DNA from: Rhizomys pruinosus
Lineage: Eukaryota; Chordata; Mammalia; Rodentia; Spalacidae
Direction of reading: 5' to 3'
Length of the DNA stretch: 64,000 bases
NCBI GenBank assembly: GCA_009823505.1
Contig: VZQC01008065.1
Span: 879,609-943,608 of the forward strand
The translations under genes were made by a program, and so were the position numbers. Numbering within the stretch: position 1 is the first letter of the stretch; every line of letters begins with the position of its first letter. The notes under the pieces are model-generated. The model was given only the letters and a program-made list of their open reading frames with translations. It ran no database searches and had not been told where the DNA came from. Shown piece by piece: positions 43,427 to 55,339 of the stretch.

Positions 43427-43836
43427 TGTCCTAGTTTCTCTTTAATTGCTGTGACAAAACACTCTGACCCAAACCAACTTGTGGAGGAAAGGGTTTATTT
43501 GGGTTACACCTCCTGGGTAACAGTTTATCACTGAGGGAGCCCAGCATAAGTAATTAGGGCAGGATCCCTGAGGCAGGAGCTGAAGCACAGGTGATGCAGG
43601 AACACTGCTTACTGGCTTGCTCCCCTAGCCCATGCCCAGCCTTATTTCTTATACTGTTCATAACAATATGTCCGGGGTGGCACAATCCACAGTGAGATGG
43701 GCCCTTCCACATAACTCAACAATCAAGACAATACTCCACAGGTATGGCCACAGGCCAGTCCTGTAGAGGAAATTCCACAATTGAGGCTCCCTCAACACAA
43801 GTGTATCAAGTTGACACTAAAGTTATCCATCTCACA
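43427..43836 (-). mobile_element. Solo LTR of family 1
   Basis: Plus strand starts tgtcctagtttctc and ends near gttatccatctcaca, complement of the LTR unit at 3981-4388. Conserved blocks include gctgtgacaaaacactctga and gggcccttccacat. No internal sequence beside it. Confidence 0.72.
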
Positions 43837-43838
43837 CA

Positions 43839-44237
43839 GATTTACATATCCTGCATTATTTTGGATAGTATAAGAAAATACACTTTAAATAAAAAATATC
43901 CACATCAGGGAATCATAATAATGATTCAGAGTCCTTTTTTTTAATTTCTTCCATCTAGAAGTTTACTGTATTGGGGAGAAGTTTACTATTTCAGTTGGTT
44001 CTTTGACCCAGTCTTTTTTGTTGTCATTGTTCCTTTCACTTTTTATCTCTTTAAAATATACATAAACACATGCCAAACATAAACCAAAATTATGATGTAT
44101 GAAAATAAACTATAGGTTAATTCCAAAAGAAGCTTAGGGAATCACATTTTGACAGTAGAGTTGTATGCAGATAACAAAAGAATATTAATTTGCATTCAAA
44201 CAATACATAGCATGTTGATGAGAACCATCAGGTATTA
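43839..44237. other. AT-rich stretch, nothing recognised
   Basis: No feature supported. A duplicated word (gaagtttact) occurs near 43,960-43,990. Confidence 0.45.
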
Positions 44238-44238
44238 T

Positions 44239-44290
44239 ATTCACACACACAAACCCACACACATACACACATACACACACATACATACAA
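44239..44290. repeat. Imperfect (CA)n
   Basis: CA repeats with ACATAC interruptions. Confidence 0.9.
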
Positions 44291-45260
44291 AAAGTAAGTT
44301 TGCCTTACAAATAGGGATTTGTTGCTAGGATCCACAAATGAGGGATATCAAACATTGTTTGTTTCTCTGGGACTGAGTTACTTCACTTAGCATAATGGCT
44401 TCTAATTCCATCCATTTACCTGCAAAATTCATGATGTCCTCTTTCTTTACCACTGCATAGAATTCCGTTGTGTAGATGTACCATATTTTCTTTATCCACC
44501 CATCGACTGAGAGACAGTTGGGTTGCTTCCAGCTCTTTGTTATTATGAAGACAGATGTAATAAACATAGATATTAATGTATCTTTGTGTTAGGAAGAGTC
44601 TTGTGGGAATATACCCAGAAGTGGTATGATTGGGTCAGGAGATAGGCTCATTTTCAATATTTTAAGTGTTCCCCACACTGCTTTCCATAGTGGTTGTACG
44701 AGTTTGCATCAGGGGTTGAGTGTTCTGGTTTCCCCACAACCTCTCCAGCATTTGGTATCCTTCGTTTTCTTGATCATATCCAGTCTTTCCAGAGTAAGTT
44801 TAAATCTTAAATTGGTTTTAATTTGAATTTCCTTAATGATTAACAATGTTAAACACTTTTTAAAGATGTTTCTCAACCTTCTTCACTTCATCACTGGTGA
44901 AGTCTCTGTTCAGCTCTTTACTCCATCTTTCAGGTTGGTGATTTGTTTTCTTCCTCCTTTGACTTTGACTAGATTATATACTCTGGATGATAATGATATA
45001 TCAGATCTTTCACTGGTGAAGGTTTCCTTCCACTCTGTGGGTTTTCTCTGAACTTATTTGATTGTTTCTCTCCCTGCACAGAAACTTTTGAGCTTAATCA
45101 GTTCCCACTTGTCTGTTGCTGACCTTGATTGCAGCTGCTTTCTGATTTAGAAAGACTTTACCTATATCTATGTCTTGTAGGTAACTGCCAACCTTTTCTG
45201 CTACCATTTTCAGAGATCCAAGTTTCACAATGAGGTCTTTGATTCATTTGGAGTTGATTT

Positions 45261-45417
45261 TTTATCATTTTTTGGGTCTTTTCGAGACAGAGTCTCCCTG
45301 TAGCACCAGCTGTCCTGGAACTCACTCTGTAGACCAGGCTGGCCTTGAACTCACAAAGATCCACCTGCCTCTGCATCCCAAGTGCTAGGATCAAAGGCAT
45401 GCACCACCACGCCAAGC
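45261..45417 (-). mobile_element. B1 SINE in old L1
   Basis: Minus strand from agcttggcgtggtggtgc to an A-rich tail. The repeat gagttgatt on both sides (45,251 and 45,420) marks the target. Confidence 0.9.
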
Positions 45418-45691
45418 TGGAGTTGATTCTTGTACAGGGTGAGAGGTAGGGGTTTAATTTTATTCTTGTACAAGTGGTGATCCCCTTTTGCAAACACCAT
45501 TTGCTGAAGATGCTGCCTTTCCTCCATTAAGACTTCTTGGGCCCTTTGTCAAATAGGTGGCTAAAATTGCATATGCTCAAGTTTGGATCTTCGATTTTGT
45601 TCCATTGATCTACAGGTCGATTTTGTGTAAATACCAGGCTGTTTTTATGGCTATGGCCCTATAATATAGTTTGAAGTCTTGTATAGTAACC

Positions 45692-45702
45692 CCGCGTGCA
45701 CG

Positions 45703-45749
<47 letters not shown>
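45692..45749. repeat. (CG)n-(CA)n alternating purine-pyrimidine tract
   Basis: gcgtgcacgcgcgcgcgc runs directly into about 19 CA units without breaking strand alternation. Such tracts favour left-handed Z-DNA. Confidence 0.95.
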
Positions 45750-45751
<2 letters not shown>

Positions 45752-46319
45752 TGCTCTTTTTCCTCAGGATTGCATTAGCTATCCAGGGTCTTTTGTTTTT
45801 GCATATGAACTTTAAGATATTTTTATCTAGGTCTGTGAGGAAATTTGTGGAGATTTTAATACGGATTGTATTGAATCCGTATATTACTTTGGGCAGGATA
45901 GTCATTTTTACTCTATTAGTTCTTCCAATTAACAAGCATGGGAGGTCTTTCCATTATCTGGTGTCTTCTCAATCTCCATCGTCAGGGATTTATAATTTTC
46001 ATTATAGAGATTTTTATTGTCTTGGTTCAGGTTTGTTCCTAGATATTTTATTCTTTTTTGTGGCTACTGTGAATAGGAAGTTCTCCTTGTACTCCTTCTC
46101 CAATTGTTATTGATATAAAGAAAGGATACTGATTTTTTGAGGTTGATTTTGTATCCCACGATATTACTAAAACTGCTAAGTGTGTCTAGGAGTTTAATTC
46201 ACTATATAGAAAAAGAGTGGGGATGGGGGCAGCCTTACTGGTTTCCTGACTTTAAGGGGAATATTTCTGATTTTTCCCCATTTAGAATAATGTTGGCTGT
46301 GGGTTTGTTGTACACATTT

Positions 46320-46499
46320 TTTTTTTCTTTTTTAGTTTTTTTTTTTCCTTTTTTCAGTATTTTTGAGGCAGGGTCTCCCTTTTAGTACCAGCTGTCCTGG
46401 AGCTCACTCTGTAGACCAGGCTGGCCTTGAACTCACACAGATCCACCTACCTCTACCTCACCAGTGCTGGGATTAAAGGCGCATGCCACTGTGCCTGGC
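46320..46499 (-). mobile_element. B1 SINE in old L1
   Basis: Minus strand from gccaggcacagtggcatgcg to a long A-rich tail, seen as T-rich DNA 46,318-46,355. L1 sequence resumes at 46,500. Confidence 0.88.
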
Positions 46500-48540
46500 T
46501 TGTATATGGTTTTAAGTTAACATTATGTTCCAGAATGTTCCCTCCAGTCCAATTCCCTCTAGGTCTTTCAACATGAAGACATGTTAAATTTGTCAAAGGC
46601 CTTTTATGCATCAATTGTAGTTTTTATCTTTCAGTCGGTTTATGTGCTTTATGACATTTATTGATTTATGTATGTTGAATCATCCCTGCATCTCTGGTAT
46701 GAATCTAACTTGGTCATAATGGATGATCTTTTTGATGTGTGTCTGTATGCAATTTACAAGTATTTTTTTGAGAAGTCTTGCAACTATTTTCATTAATGAA
46801 ATGAGTCTATAGTTTTCTTTTTTTGGTTGTATCTTTGTTTTGTTGTGGTATTAGAGTGATGTTGGCTTCATCAAAGGAATTTGGGAGATTTCCATCTGGT
46901 TCTATCATTTTGAATAATTTGAGTAGTAATGGTTGTAATTTCTCTTTAAAAGTCTTATAGAATTCTGCCTTGGATCCATCTCAGCCTGTTTTTTTTTTTT
47001 AAGTTGGTAGGTTTTATATTGCAGATTCTATTTCCTCACACATTATGGGTCTAAGCTGCTGATATCTTCTTGGTTAAGCTTTGGTGAATTCCATGATTTC
47101 ACCTATTCATCCATTTCTCTTAGGTTTTCAAATTCAGTAGAGTACAGGTTTTTACAGTATTCCCATATGATTGTCTGGATCTTTTCATTATTTGTTGTGA
47201 TGTTTCCCTTTTCATCTCTAATTTTATTGATTTATTGTTGTTCTTTCTTTCTTTTGCTCAGCTTGGCTAGAGGTCTATCTATCTTATTTATCCTTTCAAA
47301 GAACTAGCTCTTGGATTCATTGACTCTTTTTATTGTTTTCTATTTCATTAATTTCTGCTCTGATTTTTGTTATTTCTTCCTGTCTGTCCAGTTTAGGATT
47401 CATTTGTTTTTGTCTCTCAAGTGGCTTTAGTTTTAGTGTTAGGTCATTTATTTGTGGTCTTTCTGTTTTCTTAATGTAGGCACTTAGGGCTATAAATTTC
47501 CTTCTGACTGCTTTTAAAGTGTCCCACAGGTTTTGTTGTATTTTATCATCCCTTTTGTTTAGTGCCAGGAATGCTTTTATTTCTTTCTTTATTGTTCCTT
47601 TGACCTATTCATTATTCAAGATTGCATTGTTTAGTCTCCAGGAGTTCTTGCATAGAGTAGGGCTCTTTCTGAGATTTTTTTCAGTATTTCCACTTCCTTT
47701 TTGTTTTCTGATTCTCTCCCTCTAGTTCTTTGAACCCTCTGTCTGTGTATTCTTTATATTCCTTGATTTATTTGCGTACTTTGAGTATGTTTATGAGAGT
47801 TTCTTTAAGATCCATGTTCTGGGCTGCCTCCAGGGAGATCTCACTGCAGGAGTCTTCTATAGGACTGGTAGAATTTGGTCTGGATTTATTATTTGGTTTT
47901 CTATGTTATTAAAATTTTTAGTTGTGCTTTTGGCATGTGGATTTGCTTGTTGTTTGTATTCTGTTCTGAAGCTCAAGTGTTTATTGCATTAAAGGCTGGC
48001 TGTGCTTGTTTTCTTCTGGTGCTTTCCTTACCCTCTGTTAGTTATGAAGGGCTGGCTGGTCTAGGCTTCAGGCTTTACTTCTGCTTTTGTACTGGAAGGA
48101 TCAGCTAGGTCTCACCCTTCTGGTCTGGACCTTCTCCAGAAATCCAGGCAGGTAAGAATAAGATCGGCTTGAACCTCCTGTGTGTGATGTGAGGCTATCA
48201 GTTCCCTTGGCCTGGCTGTAAGCTTCTCTAGCAGCCTGCAAGGGCTGAGCATCTCTCTACCAAATGGTCTCAGATTTCCACCTGGTTCAGCTTACCTGTG
48301 CAGACCTGCATAGGCCATGTTGCTCTGTTGGGTCTGTCAGGACCAGAAGTTGGAGTTGTTGGGTGTTGTGTTAGATGTACTGGGTGCTAAGTTAGATCAG
48401 CTGGAGCTGGCTGCCACTGCAGGAATGACCTGTCCTGCCAGGGTGGGGGTCTGTGGCCCCCACTGCTCCTGCACTTCCTGGGCCACTGCCACCACTAGGG
48501 CCAATCTGCCTTGGCATGATGGAGGTGACATTTGCTTTTT

Positions 48541-48745
48541 AAATATTTTGTTGTTTTCATTGTATGTGTATTACTGAATTTCCTCCAAGTATGTAAATTC
48601 ATCTGTGTCTTGCAATGCCCATGGGGACAGGAGAGGGTATCAGATTCCCTGGAAATGGAATTAGAGACTGTATTAATCACAATGTGGGTATTGTTATTCA
48701 AACCCAGATCTGAAGTGCTGAGCCTTATCGCCTGCTCTGAGAATT
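48541..48745 (-). mobile_element. Old B2/B3-type SINE
   Basis: Plus-strand blocks 'aggagagggtatcagattcc', 'ctggaaatggaatta' and 'gtgctgagccttatcgcc' follow B2 order on the minus strand. The head is decayed. Confidence 0.65.
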
Positions 48746-49154
48746 ACTTATTTATTTTGAGTGCAGATTTGTGTGTGTATTTATATGCATGGGCAGTGCT
48801 GGGCTACTATGTAAGTGTTCTGCTCTAAGAGCTACTTACAGGATGTAGTTCTTTCCTTCAGTGAAGGTTCTGGGCATCAAAATAAGGTACTCAAACTGGT
48901 AAGCTGTAGCCTTTATCCAAAGAATAACTCACTAGCTAGAATCTATTGAATTTTATCTTCATTTTTTTCATGTGATTGTGCAGATGCAACATCAGATCTG
49001 CCAAAAAATGTATTATTTTAAATATACAAGTTAGATTTACACATTAAATAGAATTTTAATATGTAATAAAAGAAATCTTTGTAAGTTTTGCCTTTAAAGT
49101 AGGTTTATTGCATACATCATATGTTCTTTTACTTTCTTTTTATTTTATTTTATT
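48746..49154. other. AT-rich stretch, nothing firm
   Basis: No family assigned. Confidence 0.45.
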
Positions 49155-49281
49155 TTAGGGGGGTGTTTTTGAGAATGTAGCCCCAGGCAGCCCCAAAATT
49201 CTCTTTCTAGACCAGGCTGGACTTGAACTCACAGAGATTCACCTCTGCCTCCTGAGTGCTGGGATTAAAGGAACCACAATT
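49155..49281 (-). mobile_element. B1 SINE, diverged
   Basis: Plus-strand blocks 'tctagaccaggctggacttg' and 'ctgagtgctgggattaaag' on the B1 minus-strand pattern. The 5' half is decayed. Confidence 0.75.
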
Positions 49282-49617
49282 TATTTTATGTTTTGGCAGA
49301 AAGGTCTCCCAGTTCATGGAGTTCTGCACATCCCAAATTTGGCTCTTCACATACTATTGATCCTCAACAACTGTTTATGTTGAACCCTTGAATCCATTCA
49401 ATTTTCTGATAATTAAATTTTCTGATGCATAGTCATGAGTATTAATTTCCAAATATTTTTTCATTGTATACATTATTCTTATTGGGCTGTGGACAGCCAT
49501 AACAAGTTCCAGAAACTTGGAGATAATGATGAATTGTGCCATGTTTATTTCTAGATAGAAAACAAGCAAATTAGGCAACTCTATGATATATTATTTTAAG
49601 TTTATAGACATGATCTC

Positions 49618-50025
49618 TATTCTAGTTTGTCTTCCATTGCTGTGACAAAACACTCTGACCAACACAAACTTGGGGAGGAAATGGTTTATTCAGCTTACAT
49701 CTCCTGGGTCACAGTTCATCACTTAGGGAGCCCAAGGCAGGAACTCGGGGCAGGAACCTGGAGGCAGGAGCTGAAGCACAGGCCATGGAGGAGTGCTGTT
49801 TACTGGCTTGCTTCCCTGGCCCATGCACAGCCTGCCCTCTTATACAGTACACAAAAACCTGCCCAGGGTGGCACCACCTATAATGGGCTGGGCCCTCCCA
49901 CATTGCTAGACAATCAAGACAATACTTCACAGATGTGGCCATAGGCCAGTCCAATAGAGCCAATTCCCCAATTGAAGCTCCCTCAACCCAGGTGTGTCGA
50001 GTTGACAATAAAGCTATCCAGCACA
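49618..50025 (-). mobile_element. 3' LTR of the composite MaLR (family 1)
   Basis: Complement of the 3981-4388 unit, ending at ctatccagcaca (50,025). The internal sequence beginning attgaccccttgtcaacttg follows directly, and the same junction is seen at 57,819. Confidence 0.75.
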
Positions 50026-50679
50026 ATTGACCCCTTGTCAACTTGACACACAAAACACATCACTATTAAACTACCACCTTCCAGTTCTTATCCCCAAAGT
50101 ATGATGTTAACATTAATCACAACCTAAGACAATACAACCTTAAAAGCCCCACAGTCCTTAAAATGTCCAAACACTTAAAAGTTCACAGTCTATTAAAAGT
50201 CTCTTAACTGTGGGTTGCTGTAAAATCCAAAACAAGTATTGTCTTTTTTCAAAGGTAAGAATCAGGCACACTCAAACAAAACCTAAGTCCAGCATGTAGC
50301 TCAAGGCTGGACACCTAGGACTCACTCACAATCTTCTGGGCTCCAAAGGATTTTGGCAGGTCCCTTTCTCTGACTCTGCCATCTGTGGCACACACAGCTC
50401 ATCTTACAGGCCCAGGCCAACTCCATTCCACACCCGCCACTCCTCTTGGTGGTCATCCCACAGCCCTGGCATCTCCAAAAAGCTGGGGTAGCCATTGAAA
50501 CTGAGGTTGCTTCTGACCTCTCCTGATGCAAAACCTCAGCTTCTCTTCCTGACCCCTGGAATCCTGTGGTATTCACTGCAACCAAGGCAGCACTCTAACT
50601 AGTGGCCTTTCCTGGCTTCTCATAGTGCCAGGCCTCAGCTGCTCTCTGTGACCCCTTCATGCTTTCAATACCAGAACAA

Positions 50680-51925
50680 GAGATTTTCTTACCTCCCCCC
50701 AATAGAACAAGGAGAAATATGATGATGATGATGAGGTCGTTCTCTAATTGTAAATTGGAGCCACCTGTTATAGAGGTAATCTCTTATAAAACCAGTAAAA
50801 CTGCCTTCTTTAATTAACTAATAGGCATAGGAACTGTGAAAAGGATTATTCTCTATTCAGAACCAAGTACAATATTAAGTCTCCTTAAGCTATGCACTTA
50901 AGCAAACTATATTAATACAGGAGAGCTCTGATATCAGCAATGGATTATTCTACCAAGGAGATGTTGGCCAGGGGATCCCCACAAATGGTAAAGGCTCCTT
51001 GCCTCTAAACTGGGATACTTGCAAGAAGAGAGGCAATAAGGCCCTTCTGTCGAAGACCTGATGTAAGCATGGGAAAGATGTATTGAGACCGCACTGCACT
51101 TGCAAGTGTACAATTGGTCTCTGGAATACCAGAGAGTGTTACCAAAGCCACTAAAACAATAAAGCAGATACAGGTCTCCTTGAGTCAAGCAAGACTCCTC
51201 TGTCAGCACCAGCTACACCTCACCTGCCTGGAAATACTGCGCAGCAGTGGCAGCCATATGCCAAATCTAATTGGCTAGTAGCTCTCTCCTTGGAGGAATA
51301 ACCCATGGCTGATGCCACAAGCTTACATCCTCTAGTAGTTAGGAGATGTTATAAGCTACAGTAAGACCCTATCATATTTAACAGAAAAAACATAATTCAT
51401 GGATTAATGTACCATCCAAACATCTGTGTCTATACCAAAGTAACCTACCATAACAATTAATGCTGTTTAAATACATATATATATCTAATTGCATGTGCTT
51501 CATTAGTAGGATTGAAAAGTTATTTCTGGACAAACTGTCAGCCCCTGAAAGGAAACAGCCAGAATTGACCAGAGTCCAAAACGACACTTCCAGAGAAAGT
51601 AGACTTTTGCTTCTCCTCCACCTGTGCCCCTTTTCTAAGCCTAGGGAACAATCTGCAGAAGAGGGGGCATGGTAGAATGTAAGGGCTGCGATTGGGATGA
51701 ACAGTGAAACTGCAGCAATATTGTCTGGACACTCATTTGATCAACTTGACTGAACATACAAGCCCCCCCAGCTGGATGATGGGACCCATGGGCTGTGTGG
51801 GTTTGGGCTCAACTGCTTGCAAATTGGTTTTACATGAAGGATGCTTGTACTCATAAATTATTACCTACTGTTGAAAAATGAAAAAAAATAAAGAAGTAAA
51901 AATCTTTTTAAAAAATTAAAAAAAG
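50680..51925 (+). mobile_element. L1 long-3'UTR fragment inside the MaLR, plus strand
   Basis: From about 50,685 (cttacctcccccc, then aggagaaatatgatgatgat) it matches 18,430-19,740 in order. It stops about 130 bp before the usual L1 3' end, without the G-rich tract, at A-rich DNA containing AATAAA near 51,890. This may be a transcript polyadenylated early. Target-site copies are not clear. Confidence 0.75.
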
Positions 51926-52902
51926 AAACTCTTACACGTTACTAAGTCCTGCTTCAGGCTTGACATGGAGGCTCAGATCCCTTTGGGAGCATAACTTCTG
52001 TGTGCTGACCCTGAAGAAATTTTTCCCAGAAGATTTTACCACAGTCATGCTGGTCTCTTGTTACTTAGAGTTGATTTTTCAGCCCAACTAACCAGCATCA
52101 ATTGTCCAAGTACAACAAAGATTTCACTTCAGTTTCTGGTCTCTTGTTACCTACATCTGATCCTTCAGCCCCAGCTGACCAGAACCCACAGATTAAACAG
52201 TACTGATGATATCTGCTTCCCTTTGAAACTTCACAAGCCAGGCTTCCATCGTCTACAACTCTTTCAGCAAAACTGTTCCAAGTTCCACAGTCATGGTCTT
52301 TGGGCATTCGATGATTTTTCTAGCCCAAAGTTCGAAACGCTTCCATAACTGTATTAGTCACTTTTTTTTGCTGTGATAAAACACCATGACCAAAAGAACT
52401 TATAAAAGGAAGAGTTTATTTGAGCTTACGATTGATGGTTCCAGGGAATTAGAGTCCATTGTGGCAGGAGGTGTGGTGGCTGGAGAGGCATGGCGGCTGG
52501 AGCAGCAAGCCAAGGGTCACATCTCGCAATGAGCACAGAAAGCAGAGAGGAAGCAACTGTAGACCACAAGGCTTGTTAAAACTCACTAAGCCTGCCCCCA
52601 GTGACATACTTCCTCTAGCACGGCCACACCTTCTAAGACCTCCTAAAACAGCACCACCAACTGGAGACAAATGTTTGAATACTTATAGCCTATGGGGGAC
52701 ACTCATTCAAACCACCACATTCCACTCCCTGGCCCCCATAGGCTCCTGACCATACAAAATGCAAAATGCATTTAGTCCATCCTTAAAAGTCCCCACAGTC
52801 TTTACCAGTCTCAATGCCATTTAAAAGTCCACAGTCCAAAGTCTCCTCTGAGACTCAGGCCAATCTCCCAAACTGTAAGCTCCTGTAAAATTAAAAGACA
52901 AA

Positions 52903-53951
52903 TTACATACTCCCAACATACAGTGGAACCAAATACACATTCCCATCCCAAAAGGGAGGAATAGAGGCATAGTGAGGAAATATTGGACCAAAACAAGACT
53001 GAAAACCAGCAGGGCAAAAACAAAGTCCAGTAGCTCCACATGCAGCTCTCCTTGGCAAATATGTCACAGGTCTGGCATCTCGAAAGTCTTCTTGGGGTCT
53101 CCACTGCCAACCAGACTTCACATTCGTAGCTTCATGAAATGGCCTATCAGGGCCTACTTTATTCAGGGGCATCTCTGCTGCGCTCTGCCTGACCTTGGCA
53201 GCTCTCTGAAACCGTGGAGAAAGAACTGATGACCCCTTCACTCTTGCAAACTTCATGCCACTAAAGCCAGCACCACGTGAATGAAACTGCTGAGTTTGGC
53301 TGCAATTTTGGGATGGACCCTGGCCTATTTCAACCATATTTGCAACTTTTCTCTGCCCTGGACTTGTTGGAGGATTACCTGGGTGTGGTCTTGCCCTGAA
53401 GGTACTGATTCTGTTGTTTACTTGTAAATCTCGAGGCCCTTCCTTAATTATTTTAATTTCCTTATCGAAAGGAAACTCTCCTTCACAAGCCTTGGCCCCA
53501 CCTTTAATCTTCCTGGTGCAGTTATCATAACCAAACTGTACATTCTGCATTTCTTTCTGCCCCATTTGCTCTTCTTCACTGTAGAGCTGCACAATATTCA
53601 CCATTAAAAGCCATACCACCATTTCTACGTTAGGCTGTCTTGAAATATCCTTGCCAAAGACATTAGTTCATTGCTTTTCAACTTAGCATCAGGCAAGCAT
53701 TTGGGTTGTGGGCAAACTGCTGCCAGACTCTTTATCAAAATATCCCAGTTGCTGCCTAAGTCTTTATTTTCCCCTGGAACCACATCTTTTGTAGCCATGC
53801 TTTCTTCTAGGCCTCCACTAGAACAGCCATTTAAACTCTGCTTATGGTAGTCAACAGACTTTCTAGCCCAAAGTTCCAAAATCTTCCACATTTCTCCAAA
53901 CATCCACATGGTCAGGTTCTTCACAGCCAACAGCCCACTCTCTGGTACCAA
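52903..53951 (-). pseudogene. MaLR internal ORF (gag-like), one frameshift
   Basis: Two minus-strand frames adjoin: 53,951-53,625 (108 codons, acidic/Trp-rich start with MWKILELWARKS) and 53,622-52,903 (239 codons, including QLYSEEEQMG and KGGAKACEGEFPFDK). They are offset by one frame near 53,625, where the first ends in TAG. Together they cover most of the internal region, as the single gag-derived ORF of MaLR elements does. No pol is present. The protein has no proven activity. The start is uncertain; the first frame can open in the primer-binding site by a non-ATG codon, and the first good ATG is at about 53,910. Confidence 0.65.
53934..53951 (-). promoter_or_regulatory. MaLR primer-binding site, tRNA-Leu type
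   Basis: Minus strand reads TTGGTACCAGAGAGTGGG about 5 nt after the 5' LTR. The TGGTACCAG-AGTGG pattern resembles the tRNA-Leu primer sites of ERVL/MaLR. The outer element has the matching site at 54,371-54,388. Confidence 0.6.
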
Positions 53952-54392
53952 TAACTGTATTAGTCACTTTTCTGTTGCTGTGATAAAACACCATGACCAA
54001 AGGAACTTATAAAAGGAAGAGTTTATTTGAGCTTGCGATTGACGGTTCCAGGGAATTAGAGTCCATTGTGGCGGGAGGTGTGGCGGCTGGAGAGGCATGG
54101 TGGCTGGAGCAGCAAGCCAAGGGTCACATCTCACAATAAGCACAGGAAGCAGAGAGGAAGCTACTGTAGACCATGAGGCTTGTAAAACTCACTAAGCCTG
54201 CCCCCAGTGACATACTTCCTCTAGCATGGCCACACCTTCTAAGACCTCCGAAAACAGCGCCACCAACTGGAGAAAAATGTCTGAATACTTACAGCCTATG
54301 CAGGACACTCATTCAAACCACCACAATAATCCTTCCCTAAAACATAAGGTCAGGTCTCTCACAACAATAGCCCACTCTCTGGAACCAATTTC

Positions 54393-54770
54393 TGTTCTAG
54401 TTTGTCTTCCATTGCTGTGACAAAACACTCTGACTGACACAAACTTGGGGAGGAAAGGGTTTATTCCACTTACATCTCCTGGGTCACAGTTCATCACTTA
54501 GGGAGCCCAAGGCAGGCACTCAGGGCAGGAACCTGGAGGCAGGAGCTGAAGCACAGGCCCTAGAGAAATGCTGTTTACTTGCTTACAGTACAGAACAACC
54601 TGCCCAGGGTGGCACCACCAATAGTGGGCTGGGCCCTCCCACATTGCTCAAAAATCAAGCAAGACAATACTCCACAGACATGACCACAGGCCAATCCAAT
54701 GGAGCCAATTTCCCAATTGAAGTTCCCTCAACCCAGGTGTGTCAAGTTGACACTAAAGCTATCCAGCACA
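54393..54770 (-). mobile_element. 5' LTR of the composite MaLR (family 1)
   Basis: Plus strand tgttctagtttgtcttcc to ctatccagcaca. Carries TTTATT (minus AATAAA) near 54,460. Confidence 0.75.
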
Positions 54771-54965
54771 GGCACAAATTAACATAATCTTTTTGACAAT
54801 AAATAATTTCACATTTTATTTTTTCCAAATTAATGTAATCATTTCATGAAGAGCAAATAACTTATTTAAATAACTTTAGAATATATTTTATATACACATT
54901 TTCATCGATGATGTAATAAGTGATGTAAGACTAATTAGAATAACTCTAGTTCAGTGCTTTTTTGA

Positions 54966-55100
54966 AATTTTTTACTTTTTTGAGACAAGGTCTCACTAGT
55001 AGTCAAAGCTGACCTGGAACTTAATATGTAGACATTCTCTGGGTGTCCTCAATCTTCCTGCCTCTAACTCAGGAGTACTGAGATTAAATGCATGCAGTAT
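54966..55100 (-). mobile_element. Old B1-like SINE
   Basis: Plus-strand blocks 'tttttgagacaaggtctcac', 'gctgacctggaactt' and 'gtactgagattaaatgcatg' follow a proto-B1/early B1 pattern. Strongly diverged. Confidence 0.65.
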
Positions 55101-55339
55101 GAGGCTTGTTCTTCCTGTTTTGTGCACTTCAGCACTTTTGAAATTAAGCATATTCAGTATTTTGATCTGTGACAGTTTCTCTGTCACTAATTTCCACCTC
55201 TGTCTTGAACCTCCCCATATCTCAGTGAGCAGGCAGAATGCAAAACTGGAAACTCCGAAGTTGTACTACAAACCTCATATGCAGCACTTTTATATGCTGA
55301 AGAAGATGTAGCATAATAGTGGCAGCATGGTTCACGCAC

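Larger units (their letters stand above)
44310..48530 (-). mobile_element. Old L1, minus strand, internal deletion
   Basis: From 44,310 the sequence follows the full L1 from the ORF2 C-terminus (44,325-44,567) through the reverse-transcriptase region (about 46,600-46,900) to about 47,640. There it jumps from the ORF2 endonuclease-side region straight to ORF1 N-terminal/5'UTR-like DNA (47,660-48,530). The rest of the endonuclease and most of ORF1 are missing. The right end (about 48,380-48,510) is G+C richer and not made of 133- or 201-bp monomers, so the promoter belongs to another, older type. Two B1s and a CA repeat interrupt the body. Confidence 0.78.
52350..54325 (-). mobile_element. Complete MaLR element (family 2) nested in family 1
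   Basis: LTRs at 52,350-52,719 and 53,956-54,325 start TGTATTAG and end ACCACCACA on the plus strand (minus-sense TGTGGTGGTTTGAATG ... AATACA). They differ by roughly 6% by eye. The internal region is 1.24 kb with a Leu-type primer-binding site. Flanks ATAAC (52,345) and ATAAT (54,326) fit a 5-bp target-site duplication with one change. Size, LTR words and layout match rodent MaLR (ERVL-MaLR), which is non-autonomous. Confidence 0.85.
49618..54770 (-). mobile_element. Composite MaLR-type LTR element with two nested insertions
   Basis: Two family-1 LTRs in the same minus orientation (49,618-50,025 and 54,393-54,770) bracket internal sequence in three pieces: 50,026 to about 50,680, about 51,925-52,349 and 54,326-54,392. 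The gaps are an L1 3'UTR fragment and a complete second MaLR. Removing both gives about 1.15 kb of internal DNA, the size of a non-autonomous MaLR. A primer-binding-site-like TTGGTTCCAGAGAGTGGG follows the 5' LTR. No clean terminal target-site duplication was seen. Confidence 0.75.

Noticed and set aside
47519..48577. Possible small membrane-protein genes on the plus strand
   Set aside because: Antisense of old L1 ORF2/ORF1/5'UTR. The hydrophobic look comes from T-rich complements of A-rich L1 sense DNA.
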